NCBI GenBank assembly: GCA_015847255.1
Contig: JADLZK010001324.1
Coordinates: 1-64,000, forward strand
Length of the DNA: 64,000 nucleotides
Reading direction: 5' to 3'
Origin: Hyparrhenia diplandra
Taxonomy: Eukaryota > Streptophyta > Magnoliopsida > Poales > Poaceae
A program made the translations under genes and the position numbers. The notes below the pieces were generated by a model, which saw nothing but the letters and a program-made list of their open reading frames with translations, was not told where the DNA came from and searched no databases. Below are positions 35,208-47,362 of this stretch, in pieces. Position 1 is the first letter of the stretch. Every line of letters starts with the position of its first letter.

Positions 35208-36126
35208 TGATGTAGAGTGTATTGATTATATGGTTTACATATTGTTGTCGCGAATTAGGGTTCACACCAAACACACCAGTGGGTCTGAGACGCCCTCGAG
35301 GTCGTACACAACCCGTAAAGCAGCGAGAACCGCAGTGTGACTGGCCAAAAATGATCAAGAGATCGCTAGGGCCGATGTGGAGCTCGGTTTCAACTAGAAC
35401 GACCCCAAAACGCCCTCCGAACAGATCCATCGGGAGGACACACATGAGGGATCTCCTAGGACCAGCAAGGCCACCTAGGATGCCGACGAAATTCGCGGAG
35501 AAAGCCGCCGAACAACAAAATAGAGGGGTTGAGGAGACGAAATTAGGGTTTGAGGAGTTGGTAGTTGATCTTTGATTGACTGAATGTAGATGAGATCAAA
35601 TCGCCCATTAACCTCTCATTATATGGGTGTGTGAGGGGGTCTTATCCCCTTAGTAAACCGCAAAGAGATGTTTCCAATCACCAAACGTTTCCAATACCCG
35701 ATAAGAAACGTGATCGGTTCGGACACGCGCGTTTTTGCACGTGACGCGCCGACGCATGTCCGATGCCCTCCCCGGAACACGGTTGCAACCCTCAAAGTCA
35801 AGAACGACCTGCAATTGCGAGGGGCGCGCCGGACGCTGGCAGCAGGACCGTCAGATGCGGGTGACCCGGCGGACGACGCGACGCCGGACGCTGTCCGAAG
35901 GCGGACTACGACGCTGGGGGGGCGGCCGCCGGACCGTCCGAGGGTAACACTTCGGACGCGCCTCGCGCGGACCTCAGCGTCCGATGCGCATCTTGCAGCG
36001 GCCGGTCGCATCTTCTCATGAGTTTTTGACCTTTTAACCATAATGTCTCGACTTGGTCATACTTTATGGTCATTTTAACACATCCAAATAACAGAAAATC
36101 ATATCGGGCATTTTTGGGTGTCAACA
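35208..36126 (-). mobile_element. Probable LTR (solo or fragment)
   Basis: The minus strand begins TGTTGACACCCAAAAATG and is rich in CGGACGCTG/GTCCGA-type repeats (35,820-36,000), typical of panicoid LTRs. A minus-strand reading near 35,260 (AACCCTAATTCGCGACAAC) looks like an LTR 3' part. The end near 35,208 reads CTACATCA. No matching target duplication was found, so boundaries and solo status are uncertain. Confidence 0.5.
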
Positions 36127-36129
36127 CAT

Positions 36130-37430
36130 ATTCTAGTTGGACGGCCGGTGTTCCCTTGCATGGATGAATATAATGGACGGTGCAATTATTCTACATGAGA
36201 CCACCATATCCGTGCAACCTAGACACTAAGTGCTACCCATCATTCAATGCAACCTAGGCACTAGTTGCCACCCATGATGATTATTCTGCCATTGGGAGCC
36301 AAGAAATTGGTGTGCAAGGTAAGGTGCCGCTAGCGCCTCTCTAATGGTTGCCAAGAGCATATTCAAGCATAGAATGATGGTTGTTGCATTGGTTCACATC
36401 CAAGCATATGTAACTAATAAGATAACTAATGACACAAGCCATGCACATGGGGGCACGAACATCCTTCCCCTGATCGAAATGAGAAGCAATGTGGAATTGA
36501 CTGCTGTGCTGCCACCTTGAGGCATTGTTTTGGATACCCTCATAATTTCCTCAATCCACATGTACGTGTTATGATTGACTGGGGTGCAAATTAGTTTAAG
36601 TTCCACTCCAATCCAGCCCAACAGGTCTTCATCTTCTAGGTTATCCCAGCCTGGTGGCAGCGGCCAAGAAGAGCTGGTAACATAAGAATGCTGAGGCTCT
36701 ATGAACATCTTACCCAGAATCCACATCTCTTGTGTGTGTAGTGCTGGATTCTTTATTTGACCGCTGGAGGCAAGACAAACCTATTGGTTTCAAGAGTCAC
36801 ACACCTCAACATCAATGCTTCCTTTTCTAAAAAAAAACATCAATGCTTGCAGTCTTAATTAGACAGAATAACATGCAAATCTCATATCATGTTCTACAAA
36901 TTTATGGATTTCTCCATCTTGTGTACTGTTGTTATATTACAGCTGTTTCCCTTTTCTCTAGCATAAGGTTGCAGTTACATCATTAACCGGCACATGCTGA
37001 CAATGCCAGGGAAAGAGTAAGCAATAGTTACGTTCATTGCATTGGTGGCCAGAGGGGCAAAATTCTATATTCCTTGCAACACAAACTTATAAAAACAGCT
37101 TACAGATAAATGTGCTAGCAAAGGGACAAAATTCTAAAGTAATGGCACATATGAATGTCTATGTTCTTTGATGTCATAGAAAGAAGTGTATAAATAAATT
37201 TATAAAGGCATACACAGAGTTGACTTACTCCATTGCCGACAGTGTTGATTCACAGAGTATGTCCTCAAGCTACACAGAGTATGTCCTCAAGCTCAATGTC
37301 TTTGCAATGTTAGGTCCCGCACCATGTGTTCTCTTGCTCCTGAATGTCTCAAGATCTGATTTCGCTAGGACAGCATCATGTGTCCAACATGTTTAGATCT
37401 CACTACATTATTTTTGATATGTGCATCGAC
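36130..37430. other. No gene recognised
   Basis: Ordinary AT-leaning sequence with small local repeats (GTGCAACCTAGACACTA and TGCAACCTAGGCACTA near 36,210-36,250; ACACAGAGTATGTCCTCAAG twice near 37,252-37,290). No ORF with a recognisable domain. Confidence 0.35.
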
Positions 37431-37435
37431 CAAAT

Positions 37436-37618
37436 GCTCCGATACCTCCCATACCTATAGTGACCCAAGCTTTACTGAGCGGTGCTCATTCAACAAACCA
37501 AAACAGTCTAAAAATGACATGAAATTTTTTTTGCGACCGCGCCATTGCGTGTTTTTCAACGACGTGAAATTTTTAGGAATGGAGAGATGGAACATCGCAT
37601 GAGCACCTTTATATAAGG
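37436..37618 (-). ncRNA. Candidate 21-PHAS lncRNA 5' region with a strong target-like core
   Basis: The minus strand carries TAGGTATGGGAGGTATCGGA, complementary to miR2118 at 17 of 22 with two of the changes tolerable as G:U-type or end mismatches. A minus-strand TATA box (CCTTATATAAAG, 37,607-37,618) lies 150 bp upstream, wider than the roughly 86-110 bp seen in most other units. The flanks are unlike the R and H units, so the shared site is not explained by recent duplication. Confidence 0.45.
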
Positions 37619-37619
37619 T

Positions 37620-38810
37620 TAAGGAGGCTATTTACGGATACTCATTGGTGTCTTGCCCTTGTCTGTTCTTCTGCTATAAATGAAGTAATTAATTGGTTTA
37701 GTGTGAGGTGGCTCATAGCACTAATGTGCGGACATAAACTAGCTAGAGGTATTGTCCTTCATGGCTTCGAAAGAGAAATGACAAAGTACCATGTGGCAGA
37801 AGTTAGTACACATGCATATTCTCTCTATCCTGGAATACAATATATATGTTAGGACTTCAATTGTATTGACATATTGTGTACTCTAAGTTGTGTCATTGTT
37901 TAGATTTGACAAAAGTTGTTGAAAAGAAAACCATATTTGTCGACATTTGTGGACAAACTTCATCTAGTTAATCGCAAAGGTTGTATTATTATTTTTTTTT
38001 TTTTTTTTTTTTTGAAAGCACCACGATAGAGGGAGTAAGGGTGAGCAGTTCATGTCTCTTTCATATGCAGCTGATGAAGATGTCTGCAACCTACGGTCGT
38101 GTTATGTTAGCCGGTACCAAATTGGCAAAATGGAAGAGTTTGATCAAAACAGACAAAGTTGATCCTGCTTGCCGGCATACATGATGGTATCAAACATTTC
38201 CGGCTCAAACCAGAAAAGTGTTTAAACATGTACTTCCTTTGTACTACAATATATAGTGAATTCTAGAAATTTTAGCAGAGATTAAGTGGGAACACAGAAG
38301 TCAAATGTGTCCTTACTACTTACATTATTTTTTCCTAATGACACAATATCATCAATATATTTAATTGTGATTGTTAGTAAGTGGCAATTAACAATATAAT
38401 ACCTACGATTTAAATGAAAATATATTTAATGCAATGCAATTTTTTTGCCTCTAGAATCACTTATATTTGAGGACAATATTTTTGTGTTTAGATATGATAT
38501 ATTAATTATAAGACGGAGGGATTATGTGATAAATTGGATAGATAAGAGAGATCCCAAAATTAAAATAAGTTGCATAAAAATTAAATAGTAAAATAAAAAA
38601 TTAATTATTATCCTTGCCTTCTTCATGATATAATTAAAGGTACATGACACTTTTGCTGGCTACTCCTCTCGGAAAAGAATAGCCGTGTAACTAAAGTACA
38701 ATGAGTATTGACATATTGTAGCTCCTATATTACATATGAACACAATTCATATGCAATGACACCGTTAATTAGTGCATCTGTCATGTGCCGTCAAGAGGGG
38801 GCCCAAAAGG
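37620..38810. other. No gene recognised
   Basis: AT-rich with a long T run at 37,988-38,013. No supported gene or complete repeat. Confidence 0.35.
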
Positions 38811-38813
38811 ACC

Positions 38814-39443
38814 TGTCACAACAGTAAAAGGCCGGCCCAGCAGCCCGGGGAGGGGAGGCCATGTGCACGCGTGCCCCAGCGCGCCGCCCCGCGCCGCCAC
38901 CTGCCGTCATCGCGTCGTTTGCTTCCTCATTAAGTAATATTATTTAGGGATAAAATAGAAATAGATTAGGAAATAAAAGATATCAACTTCTCATGCAAGT
39001 CTTCCCAGAACTATAAATACAAGGGAGATGTAATCAGTTAGATCGGGGAAGAAAATAAAGGGGTAACACCCAACAACTTCAGCTCTCCAGCCCTAGGCTC
39101 TCTCTCTCTCTCTCTCTCCCACTCATGCCGCCGCCCCAAGCCGCCGCCGCTGGTCACGCCGCCCAAAAGGCGGCGGCCGCCGCCGTTCTCTTGTCGCCGC
39201 CCGAGCTGCTGTACGTCATCATCGCCTCCTACCTCGTTGTTCATCGTCAGCCCTACGTCATCTCGCCATCACGCCGCTGGCCACCATCGCCACCACCTCC
39301 AACCCCGCCGCCGCCGCCTCTTGCCCTACCAGCGCCCGTCGTCCCCAGCCGGCCCCAAGGGCCAGCACCGCCATCCGCCATCACCGCCGCCCCGGAGCTG
39401 CCGCCGACGTGTCACAGCCGGCCCAATGTAACTGGTTTGTGAC
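38814..39443 (+). mobile_element. LTR-like element (possibly Ty1/copia solo LTR)
   Basis: Starts TGTCACAACAG and closes TTTGTGACA, giving short inverted ends. It contains a plus-strand TATA box (AACTATAAATACAAGG, about 39,009), a CT microsatellite (39,099-39,118) and a GC-rich Pro/Ala-coding-like body (frame 39,125-39,442) without a domain. The target duplication is not evident. Confidence 0.4.
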
Positions 39444-39449
39444 AGCATA

Positions 39450-39890
39450 TATACTAACCTTTCACAACCCTACATCCTTTCATACTCGCAAAAAAAAAAA
39501 AAAAAAAAAAAAAAAATCCTTCCATCCAACCTTGCTTCTGTGAGTTTTTTAACAAGTTTTTTTGTCAGCAAGTTGGTTCCATGTGCTTAAAAACAACTGC
39601 TGCCCAAATGTATTTCAATTATGCCTTTTCAGTGATGGAAATTTCTTTGGTTTTTATATATGTCTGTTGTCTGCCGATGAAAAGTTGCCCTTCAGCAGCA
39701 TGTTGCTAATATTTATAACCTCTGCCAGCACACAAGTACAGGTGAAATAAACAGTTTTCCAACCACGAAAGACATGTGTTCAGAAGTAACTTCAATATTT
39801 TGTCCTGTTCAAATTACTGTATGAGTACTACGGACGTACGCCATCCAAATGACGAGTAGTTGAACCTATCTAATGAAATGATTCTATTTC
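39450..39890. other. No gene recognised
   Basis: A 28-bp A run at 39,489-39,516 follows the LTR-like element and could mark an old retroposed 3' end. Otherwise nothing supported. Confidence 0.3.
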
Positions 39891-39897
39891 CTGTGCA

Positions 39898-40021
39898 TAT
39901 ATAAATATATCTGTGGTGGTCCTTATATCCAACATCTCCAAACATGAAAGAAGTTGTGCCCACAGAATGAACAAAAAAAAGGGATCGTGAAATAACACAA
40001 GGGGGTAGGAAGCATCAGGAA
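39898..40021 (+). ncRNA. Candidate 21-PHAS lncRNA 5' region, plus strand
   Basis: A plus-strand TATATAAAT (39,898-39,906) is followed 102 bp later by 40,000-40,021, which ends GAAGCATCAGGAA. Its complement matches miR2118 at 16 of 22, with the first ten miRNA positions all paired. It is an isolated unit in opposite orientation to its neighbours. Confidence 0.38.
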
Positions 40022-40029
40022 AGCAGCAA

Positions 40030-41565
40030 TAGTGTTACCCTGAATCCAGCGTGCCATGTCCTTGCTTCTGTCAAGAGAGCTGAAATTAATCGATGATGGA
40101 AATCATGGGACAAAGGCATTGTTGTTTTCACGTGGAAACAACCCATGCCAGATGGAGTCTGTTGTGAATCGAAACAGTCACCCATCTATTCGAAAATGCA
40201 AGTCACTTTGGTTTAGTGTGAGACAGTCTTGTGTTGAATTCTCCTGCGTTTCCCGCGAACAGGTCGGAGCAAGAAGAACTGCAGACGTTTCTACATAGGG
40301 GTCTCTAGTGTCATTGGTAGTATGAGTTTCAATCTATGCTTTAACCCTTGGGCAAAACAAAAGCATAGGCATCAATGGCACCGGTGGTTTCATATGAGAC
40401 AATTTTACTGGAAGAAGAGACACCAGATATTCATCTAGAATGATGACTCCAAAGTTGGTCATGTTTCTTCCACAATCCCCCAACTTTGCTTCAGTGCATA
40501 GATGGTCATAGTGCTTCCACAAACATTGTTTTAGTGATCCGGTAATGGTGGCAAACCTACGTACTTACTGGATTTGCATGGATTGCTTCAAGAAGGATGT
40601 AGTTCTTCAAGATGCAGCCAATCTGCGTGGACCGTACATTTTTGTTAATATATCACAAGTAAAAGAAACATTGCGCACCATTTTGTGGTCCACCTGGACC
40701 ACATCTAGTGTAGACTAGCTAGTTAACAATCGAGATAGTTTCCATGTGAAATAGCCATGATGCTTGAAGAACATCGAAACAATCACGGAAACCTGAAATG
40801 AGATTCCTTTTTTTTTAGATAAAGAAGTCAAGAGATCAACATGCGATAATTTTTTTTAGAAAGGTTATATCTTTTCCATACAATCTCGGATGAAAATGAT
40901 TTTTATATGAAAATTATAGCTCTCGACCGGATCTACAACTTTCCAGTTTTCAGTTTTTCATTTGAGACTATTAAGATGTTAAAAAAAACAAAGTTTTAGC
41001 AGTATATTAATAATATATTTTGGAAATATCATATCTTTCTTATATGGTGTCAAATAGAGCTACTTTTATATGAAAGTTATAGGACTTAGTAACTGTTATG
41101 CACTTGGTCATGTACTTGCTCATTGTTATGCACTTTATCCTATGGATCAATATTCCGTATTTTTTTTTGTATACTGACCGTGTTCGATATTAGTTCGATC
41201 GAATTGGTTCGTTTTCGGCACTCCATAAGTTCGCGTTCGCTTTCGAGTTCAACCGTTTTCATCCTTAGATGGTAGTACTGCAGAGTTTCACGCATGTTCA
41301 ACATGTCGACAAACAAATCAACACTTGTGCTTCGGTTAAAAATTAGTGTTAAGTTCTTGTTTGTTTCTAGTAGTAAACTCAGAGAAAAACTTACAATATC
41401 CTTAGAAACAACACCATAAATCTGACCACTGAGACTGTTCTAAGTAACAGACACTTGATGCCCCATCATCATACACAAGTTACAAACACTGGCATCTAAT
41501 ACGTACTAAAACTAAAATACAATCCATGGATCACCTATCTCTAATTAGCTCTAGCTTCACCTGTG
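40030..41565. other. No gene recognised
   Basis: AT-rich. 40,855-41,110 holds two diverged copies of a phrase with GAAAATTATAG / GAAAGTTATAG after TTTTATAT, often seen in LTR-element interiors. No domain-bearing ORF. Confidence 0.35.
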
Positions 41566-42926
41566 GTTTTTGTAGTTCTACTGCATGCACAGAGAGTCTG
41601 AGAGAGAGACAGAGTACGAGAAAAGACAGTGCCGGAAGAGATAAGGTAAGAGGTGCTAGCTTAGCAAATTTAGATTAGCGAATAGCATTATGTCTGAGAC
41701 TATGAGTCTCACTAACCCAAATAATGAAATGTGGAATTTTCTTTATCTTTGTACCTACCCAACCCGACAGGTCACTCTGTGTTCATCCTCTGTTCTTCTT
41801 CTCCCAAACATGTCACATCAATGGAAGTAGAGCTCAAGATCCATACTGCCGCGGTGACCATGGATACAGAGGTCCAAAAACAGTAAACCGAAGTGCATAG
41901 CAAACAAACAAAACACACTGCTTGTGGATCGCTTGAGGCCCTCGTGGCACAAATGAACTTCAATGGTGCACAAATGACAAATCCAGTTGTGAAAGCAAGG
42001 TACGGAACCCTTTATCATCTTGTTGCTGGCACGTGAGGTGCCTTGGAGGATGAAAATGAGAACTACATGGACTTGCTACCTGGCATTGAGGCCAGCATCG
42101 CAGGTCTCGGTAGCTCTCAGCATAGAGGCTATGTGGATGGTTGCTGCAGCACCAACAGTGAAAACAGGGGTATTTTCAGTGCCGGTTGTCTTAGGAAGAC
42201 CACCTCAGCAAAAAAAATTGTTGGTAGAATTGACAGGGTGTCCCCTTTTATCTAATAAATAGAACAGGCACCACTCTAATACCAAATGCCAATGAAAGAA
42301 AAGAAGGCTGTCAATGAAAATCATTTCCACTAGGAAGAGACGTGGGTCAGTTCTTGAATATTTGCTTTACGTTATTTTTTCGGTTAAGAGGAAATCTGTA
42401 ACTTCTTCAATATCTTATTGCAAGCGCAATCTTCAGTTGTGCTATCACTCCCGGTCAGTCGCTTCAGTGACAGCCGTTGCTTGTGTCATTGCCGTGACTG
42501 CTTGAGCCTCTCACATCGTGTACTAACTGATTCTATGTACATATATATTTACCCCAGGTTTGTTGCAGATCCCAACACCAAACCAATGCCACAATGCTAA
42601 TCAAGCCCTAATATAATCTCTTCCTGAAGCGTTACCCGCCCTGGCTAATCACGTTGTACAGCACCTGATAGGCAGGTTAAGCTACACAGTGTTGTGATGA
42701 ATACTGTAATATCCAAGAACTGTATTATGTCGTTGGTAATGTCCAAAGTCAGCAGTTGCCACGCCTAACAGCAATAAGAAGAAAAGCAGCACCAGAACCG
42801 ACGGTGGTCGAGCTTCGAACTGGCCAGGAACCCAAGGTAGGTGTGGATGCCACAGCCTCGAGTTCGATCAATGGGAGATCCGAGTTCATGCTGTGCATGA
42901 TGTTTGCTGGCCAGTCATCTACTGAA

Positions 42927-43046
42927 TTCCCACTGCATCCCATTCACTAGGAACATGAGTTATTGATTGCAGTTAGTATTCTCTTCTCTCCCTCTTCTTT
43001 CATTCTCAGTGGCCACAAAGATGACTGCTGGTTACCTATTTATATA
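42927..43046 (-). ncRNA. Candidate 21-PHAS lncRNA or MIR2118-like locus, H unit 1
   Basis: Plus-strand TTCCCACTGCATCCCATTC (from 42,927) matches miR2118 at 16 of 22. A minus-strand TATATAAATAGG box (43,035-43,046) lies 86 bp upstream of the complementary site. The site can also pair with 42,861-42,889 (ATGGGA and GAGTTCA blocks) as an imperfect hairpin. A minus frame of 64 codons (42,749-42,943) starts inside the site but is interrupted in H unit 2. Confidence 0.42.
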
Positions 43047-43925
43047 GTTAACGTGTAGTTAGATGGAGTGACCAAATTAAATGTGTCACTGTTTAGTTCC
43101 TCCAACTACCCAAATTGAAAGTAGCTTGGGCACAGAGACCAGGCCCTCCAGGCCTACAGAGTCCTGGCCAGCTTTCAACTACCTGGTTATCTGGAAGTAC
43201 TACTAACTGATTCGGAGATCAAACTTCATGCTGTGCATGGTGTCCGTTGGCCAGTCATCTGTTGGAACCGAGACTCCGGTGAGCTCCGCGACATCGTGGA
43301 CCTTGCCGGTGGTGACCGCGGCAACTAAAACCCTGACGGCGGTGTTTTTAGTGGAAAGCGAGAGCCAGAGAGAGTGCGGGTGAGAGATGAACAAAGCCCT
43401 GTTTTTAATAGCTAGCTATGCAAAATAGCGGCACCGATTTTTCAGAAACTACGCAGCCATAGCGAAGCTATGCCAGAATAGTATTTTTATAAAAAAAAAT
43501 ATGAAAACACCAATAATCAAAGCGAAAAACATGGAAAATTATCAAATTTCATGAACATTAATATGTTTCTAAGGTTCCACAAGTCTAAATTTCAACAAAG
43601 AGTATGAATGGCTCTGTTGATAACACCGATTCCATTGCAATGACTGAATCAAATAGTACACTGGCAACAGCCCTCAATCCCGCCACGGTTCCACAACTTC
43701 ATGGCGCGCCGTTATTCCCGGAGCCCATGCGACATGCAGAGCTTGTGTCCATGACAGGTGGATGCTGAAGCGGTCAGAGCACCAATGTGCACATCCTCGT
43801 TGTGCCCTGATTCTACGCTAATCTAAACATGCCATTTGTTACCAACGGTAAAGCCTAATGCAACTATATGCTCGACACTTGTTGACACGATTACAGCAAG
43901 GTTCCAGTCAAAATCATCTACTGAA

Positions 43926-44052
43926 TTCCCACTGCATCCCATGCCTGAGGAATATCACCTATTGATTGCAGTCAGTATTCTCTCTTCACTCCCTCTTCTA
44001 TCGTTCTCACTGCCCACAAAGGTAACTGATTGAAAGTGCACCTATTTATATA
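43926..44052 (-). ncRNA. Candidate 21-PHAS 5' region, split H unit
   Basis: TTCCCACTGCATCCCATGCC (from 43,926) matches miR2118 at 17 of 22; minus-strand TATATAAATAGG box at 44,041-44,052, 94 bp away. The sequence that forms the opposite hairpin arm in other H units lies about 650 bp to the left (43,205-43,258), separated by unrelated DNA. This copy therefore keeps promoter and site but cannot form the local hairpin. Confidence 0.4.
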
Positions 44053-45257
44053 GTTAGGGTGTGGTTTGATGGAGTGACCAAGTGCGTCACCCACCATTTA
44101 GTTCCTCCAACTACCGAAACTGATCAAGTTTCAAGCTTCCGTTATATATTTTTTTCACAGAAGCTTCGGTTATATATAGTTAAGGTGATGTATCTAAGAA
44201 TGAAAAAGACTGGTAACAGTGTCATGTGGAACTTATAGGGCTTCTGTCTATTCTAGTAATTCTTTGACGGGGACATATATACTCGCACTGGACGATGATT
44301 AGCTTAATGGCTGCTCCGTCCAAGAGACCAAATAGCTGGCCTATCACGTCACTACCAAGAGATGTGGGCCAGTTCCGGAATATTTGCTTTATTTTATTTT
44401 TCGGTTAAGAGAAAATCAGTAATTTCTTCAATATATTATAATGCAAGCACAATCTTGAGAAAATCAGTAATTTCTTCAATATATTATAATGCAATCACAA
44501 TCTTCAGTTGTGCAATCACTCCAGGTCAGTCGATTCCATGACAGCCGCTTCTTGTGTCGTTGCCGTGACACCGCTCGAGCCTCTCACATTGTCCTTTCTG
44601 TTGACATCATCACTACCTCCATCCATCCCGCCATCTGTGGCTCTTTCTGGTCCCCCAACATCTGCCTCATCCCAAATACCGGCACCCTTGCCGACAAAAC
44701 CCTGGCATAAGGGCACTCAAGAAAATCCAATATGCTAATACTTGCATGTGGAGCAGAAAATTGAACATAGCATGGGCACAGGGACCAGGCTTCCATGCCT
44801 ATAGAATCCTGGCCAGGTTTCAACTACCTGGTTACCGTGGAAGTAGTAGTAAACTACTAACTAATTCTATGTACATATATATACCAGGTTTGTGGCAGAT
44901 CCCAACACCAAACCAATGCTGCAATGCCAATCAAGCCCTAATATAATCTCTTCCTGAGCGTTCCCCGCTGTAGCCAGTCACGTTGTACAGCACCTGATTG
45001 GCAGATTAAGCTACACACAGTGTTGTGGTAAAAACTGTAACAGCCAAGAACTCTATTATGACGTTGGTAATGGCCAAAGTCAGCAGTTGCCACGCCTAAT
45101 AGCAATCAGAAGAAAAGCAGCACCAGAGCCGCTGGTAGTCAAGCTTCCAACTGGCCAGGAACCCCGTCAGAGTGGTGTGATGCCAGACTCAAGCTTGACG
45201 GATGGGAGACCGGAGTTCATGCTGTGCATGGTGTTTGCTGGCCAGTCATCTACTGAA

Positions 45258-45381
45258 TTCCTACTGCATCCCATTCCCTAATACATGACCTATTGATTGC
45301 AGTTAGTATTCTCTTCTCTCCCTCTTCTATCATTCTCATTGGCCACAAAAGATAACTGGTTGAAAGTAGCTACTTATATAG
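45258..45381 (-). ncRNA. Candidate 21-PHAS or MIR2118-like locus, H unit 2
   Basis: TTCCTACTGCATCCCATTCC (from 45,258) matches miR2118 at 17 of 22. The minus-strand TATA reads CTATATAAGTAG (45,370-45,381), 90 bp upstream. The hairpin partner is at 45,196-45,219 (GATGGGAG, GGAGTTCA). The short minus frame seen in H unit 1 has a stop here. Confidence 0.42.
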
Positions 45382-45896
45382 TTAAGGTGTGGCTGGATGG
45401 AGTGACCAAATGTGTCACCATTTAGTCCTTCGAACCACCCAAACTGATCATGTTTCAAGCTGCGCGTATATATATACCTTGGTGTTGTAGCCAAGAATGA
45501 AAAAGAATGGTAAGTGTCATGTGGAGCTTATCAGATCCCTGTTTTCTTTCTGCATACGAGTATGCTCATAAACATTTGTTTGTATGTTTACCTTTCTGGA
45601 GGTATCAAACGTTTCTTCCTCAAACTGACATATATATTCTGAATAAAACTACACACACTCAACAACGCATTTCTATTTCTATTGCATAACAGCAAAAATC
45701 CTGGCGTACGGGCACTCAAGAAAATCCAAGATGCTAATACTTGCATGTGGGCCGTGCCGTTCCTGGGACCAAACAAAAAAATTGAACGTAGTATGGGCAC
45801 AAAGCCTGGCCAGCTTTCAACTACCTGGTTATCCTGGAAGTCTGGCCATCCTGTTTTCCGTTGTTATTAGGACAAGGAGTACTAACTGATTCTATA

Positions 45897-46244
45897 TACA
45901 CCGTCCATATAGCTTTTAGAAGTCGTTTTGGACAGGATTACACATACCAACGAGTGATTTATTAGGGGTAATTTTTCCATGTTTGCCCTAGTAGATATGG
46001 TGACGAGTGCACTTTATGCTGCAAGCTCATGTTGGCCGATTTGCTAGCGCAGTGTGGTCCTGAGTCTCGAGGTGGGTGGTAGCTTGTTCGACTCCTCGCT
46101 CTGTGTTATTTTGCCATTCGCTGTTTTTTGATGAGTTACGAGGCCAAGCCTAAATGCCAGTTTACACAGGACAACACCAAGACTTCCTTTGAACAAATTC
46201 GTGAATCTCCCAGAACGACCTGTAAAGGCTATATGGAAGGAGTA
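45897..46244. mobile_element. Stowaway-type MITE carrying a tRNA-like core, copy 2
   Basis: Flanked by TA. Ends pair as CCGTCCATATAGC and CCTTCCATATAGCC. The interior matches the element at 19,646-19,939, including TTAGGGGTAATTTT-CCATGTTTGCC. The tRNA-like core (46,034-46,101) has an A box TAGCGCAGTGTGG and a B box TTGTTCGACTCC close to pol III consensus. Confidence 0.75.
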
Positions 46245-46689
46245 CATTTATATTTACCAAGTTTGTAGCACATCCCATCACCAAACCAAATGCTGCAATG
46301 CCAATCAAGCCCGAATATAATCTCTTCCTGAAGCATCGCTCAAGCCTGAATATAATCTCTTCCTGAAGCCTTGCTCTCTGTGGCTAGTCATGTTGTACAG
46401 AACCTAATTGGCAGATTAAGCTACACAGTGTTTTGGTGAATACTGTAACAGCTAAGAACTATATTATGACGTTGGTAGTGGCCAAAGCCAGCAGGTTCCA
46501 CGCCTAATAGTAATCAGAAGAAAAGCAGCACCAGTCTCTGGTGGTCGAAAAGCAGTACCACAGTCTCCATTGGTCGAGCTTCCAACTGGCCAGGAACCCA
46601 AGGTAGGTGTGGATGCCATAGCGTCAAGCTTGACGCATGGGAGATCGGAGTTCATGGTGTGCATGGTGTTTGCTGGCTCATCTACTGAA

Positions 46690-46812
46690 TTCCCACTGCA
46701 TCCCATTCCCTAGGAACACGACCTATTGATTGCAGTTTCTATTCACTTCTCTCCCTCTTCTTTCACTCTCACTAGCCACAAAGATTACTAGTTGAGTGTA
46801 CCTATTTATATA
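46690..46812 (-). ncRNA. Candidate 21-PHAS or MIR2118-like locus, H unit 3
   Basis: TTCCCACTGCATCCCATTCC (from 46,690) matches miR2118 at 17 of 22. Minus-strand TATATAAATAGG at 46,801-46,812, 89 bp upstream. The partner arm is at 46,628-46,656 (GCATGGGAG, GGAGTTCA). Confidence 0.42.
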
Positions 46813-47210
46813 GTTATGGTGTGGTCGGATGGAGTGACCAATTGTGTCACCATTTAGTTCCTCCAACTACCCAAACGGATCATGTTTCAAGCTGTGCATA
46901 TATATCACCTCACTTGTGTTGTATCCTAGAATGATGGGAGCTTATGGGCCTTCTGTCTATGTTCTATAATTTCTATGATGAGGACATATATATACAGGCA
47001 CTGAACGATGACTAGCTTCAACGCTGCTCCATACAAGAAACCAAATGCAGTAGTAAAAAGGGACGCTGAATTCTCACAGCTACTAGTTTTCTATCATGTT
47101 TGTTCCGCATACGAGAATAGTAGCTCATAGACATTTGTATGTGTGTTCACCCTTCTGGAGGAGTGAAAAGTTTCTTCCTCAAACGAACATATTATGGATA
47201 ATACTACACA

Positions 47211-47362
47211 CACTACTGGAGGCTGGCCCTCTACCGAGCGCCCGAAACGCTCAGTAAAGGGCGGATAGCGCTCAGTAGAGGCTCTACCGAGTGCCGCTCT
47301 GGGTAGAAGCGCCTCGGTGAAATTTTTCTCGGGAACAGGCTTCTACCGAGAGCTCAAACCTG
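47211..47362. mobile_element. CACTA-type terminal fragment
   Basis: Begins CACTACTGGAGGCTGG and carries TCTACCGAG/CTCAGTAAAG-type repeats through 47,352. Only one end is present, abutting A unit 2. Confidence 0.55.

Noticed and set aside
42749..46706. Family of small minus-strand proteins starting MGCSGNSVD in the H units
   Set aside because: The frame is similar in H units 1 and 3 but carries a stop in H units 2 and 4, so conservation is better explained by the repeated DNA.
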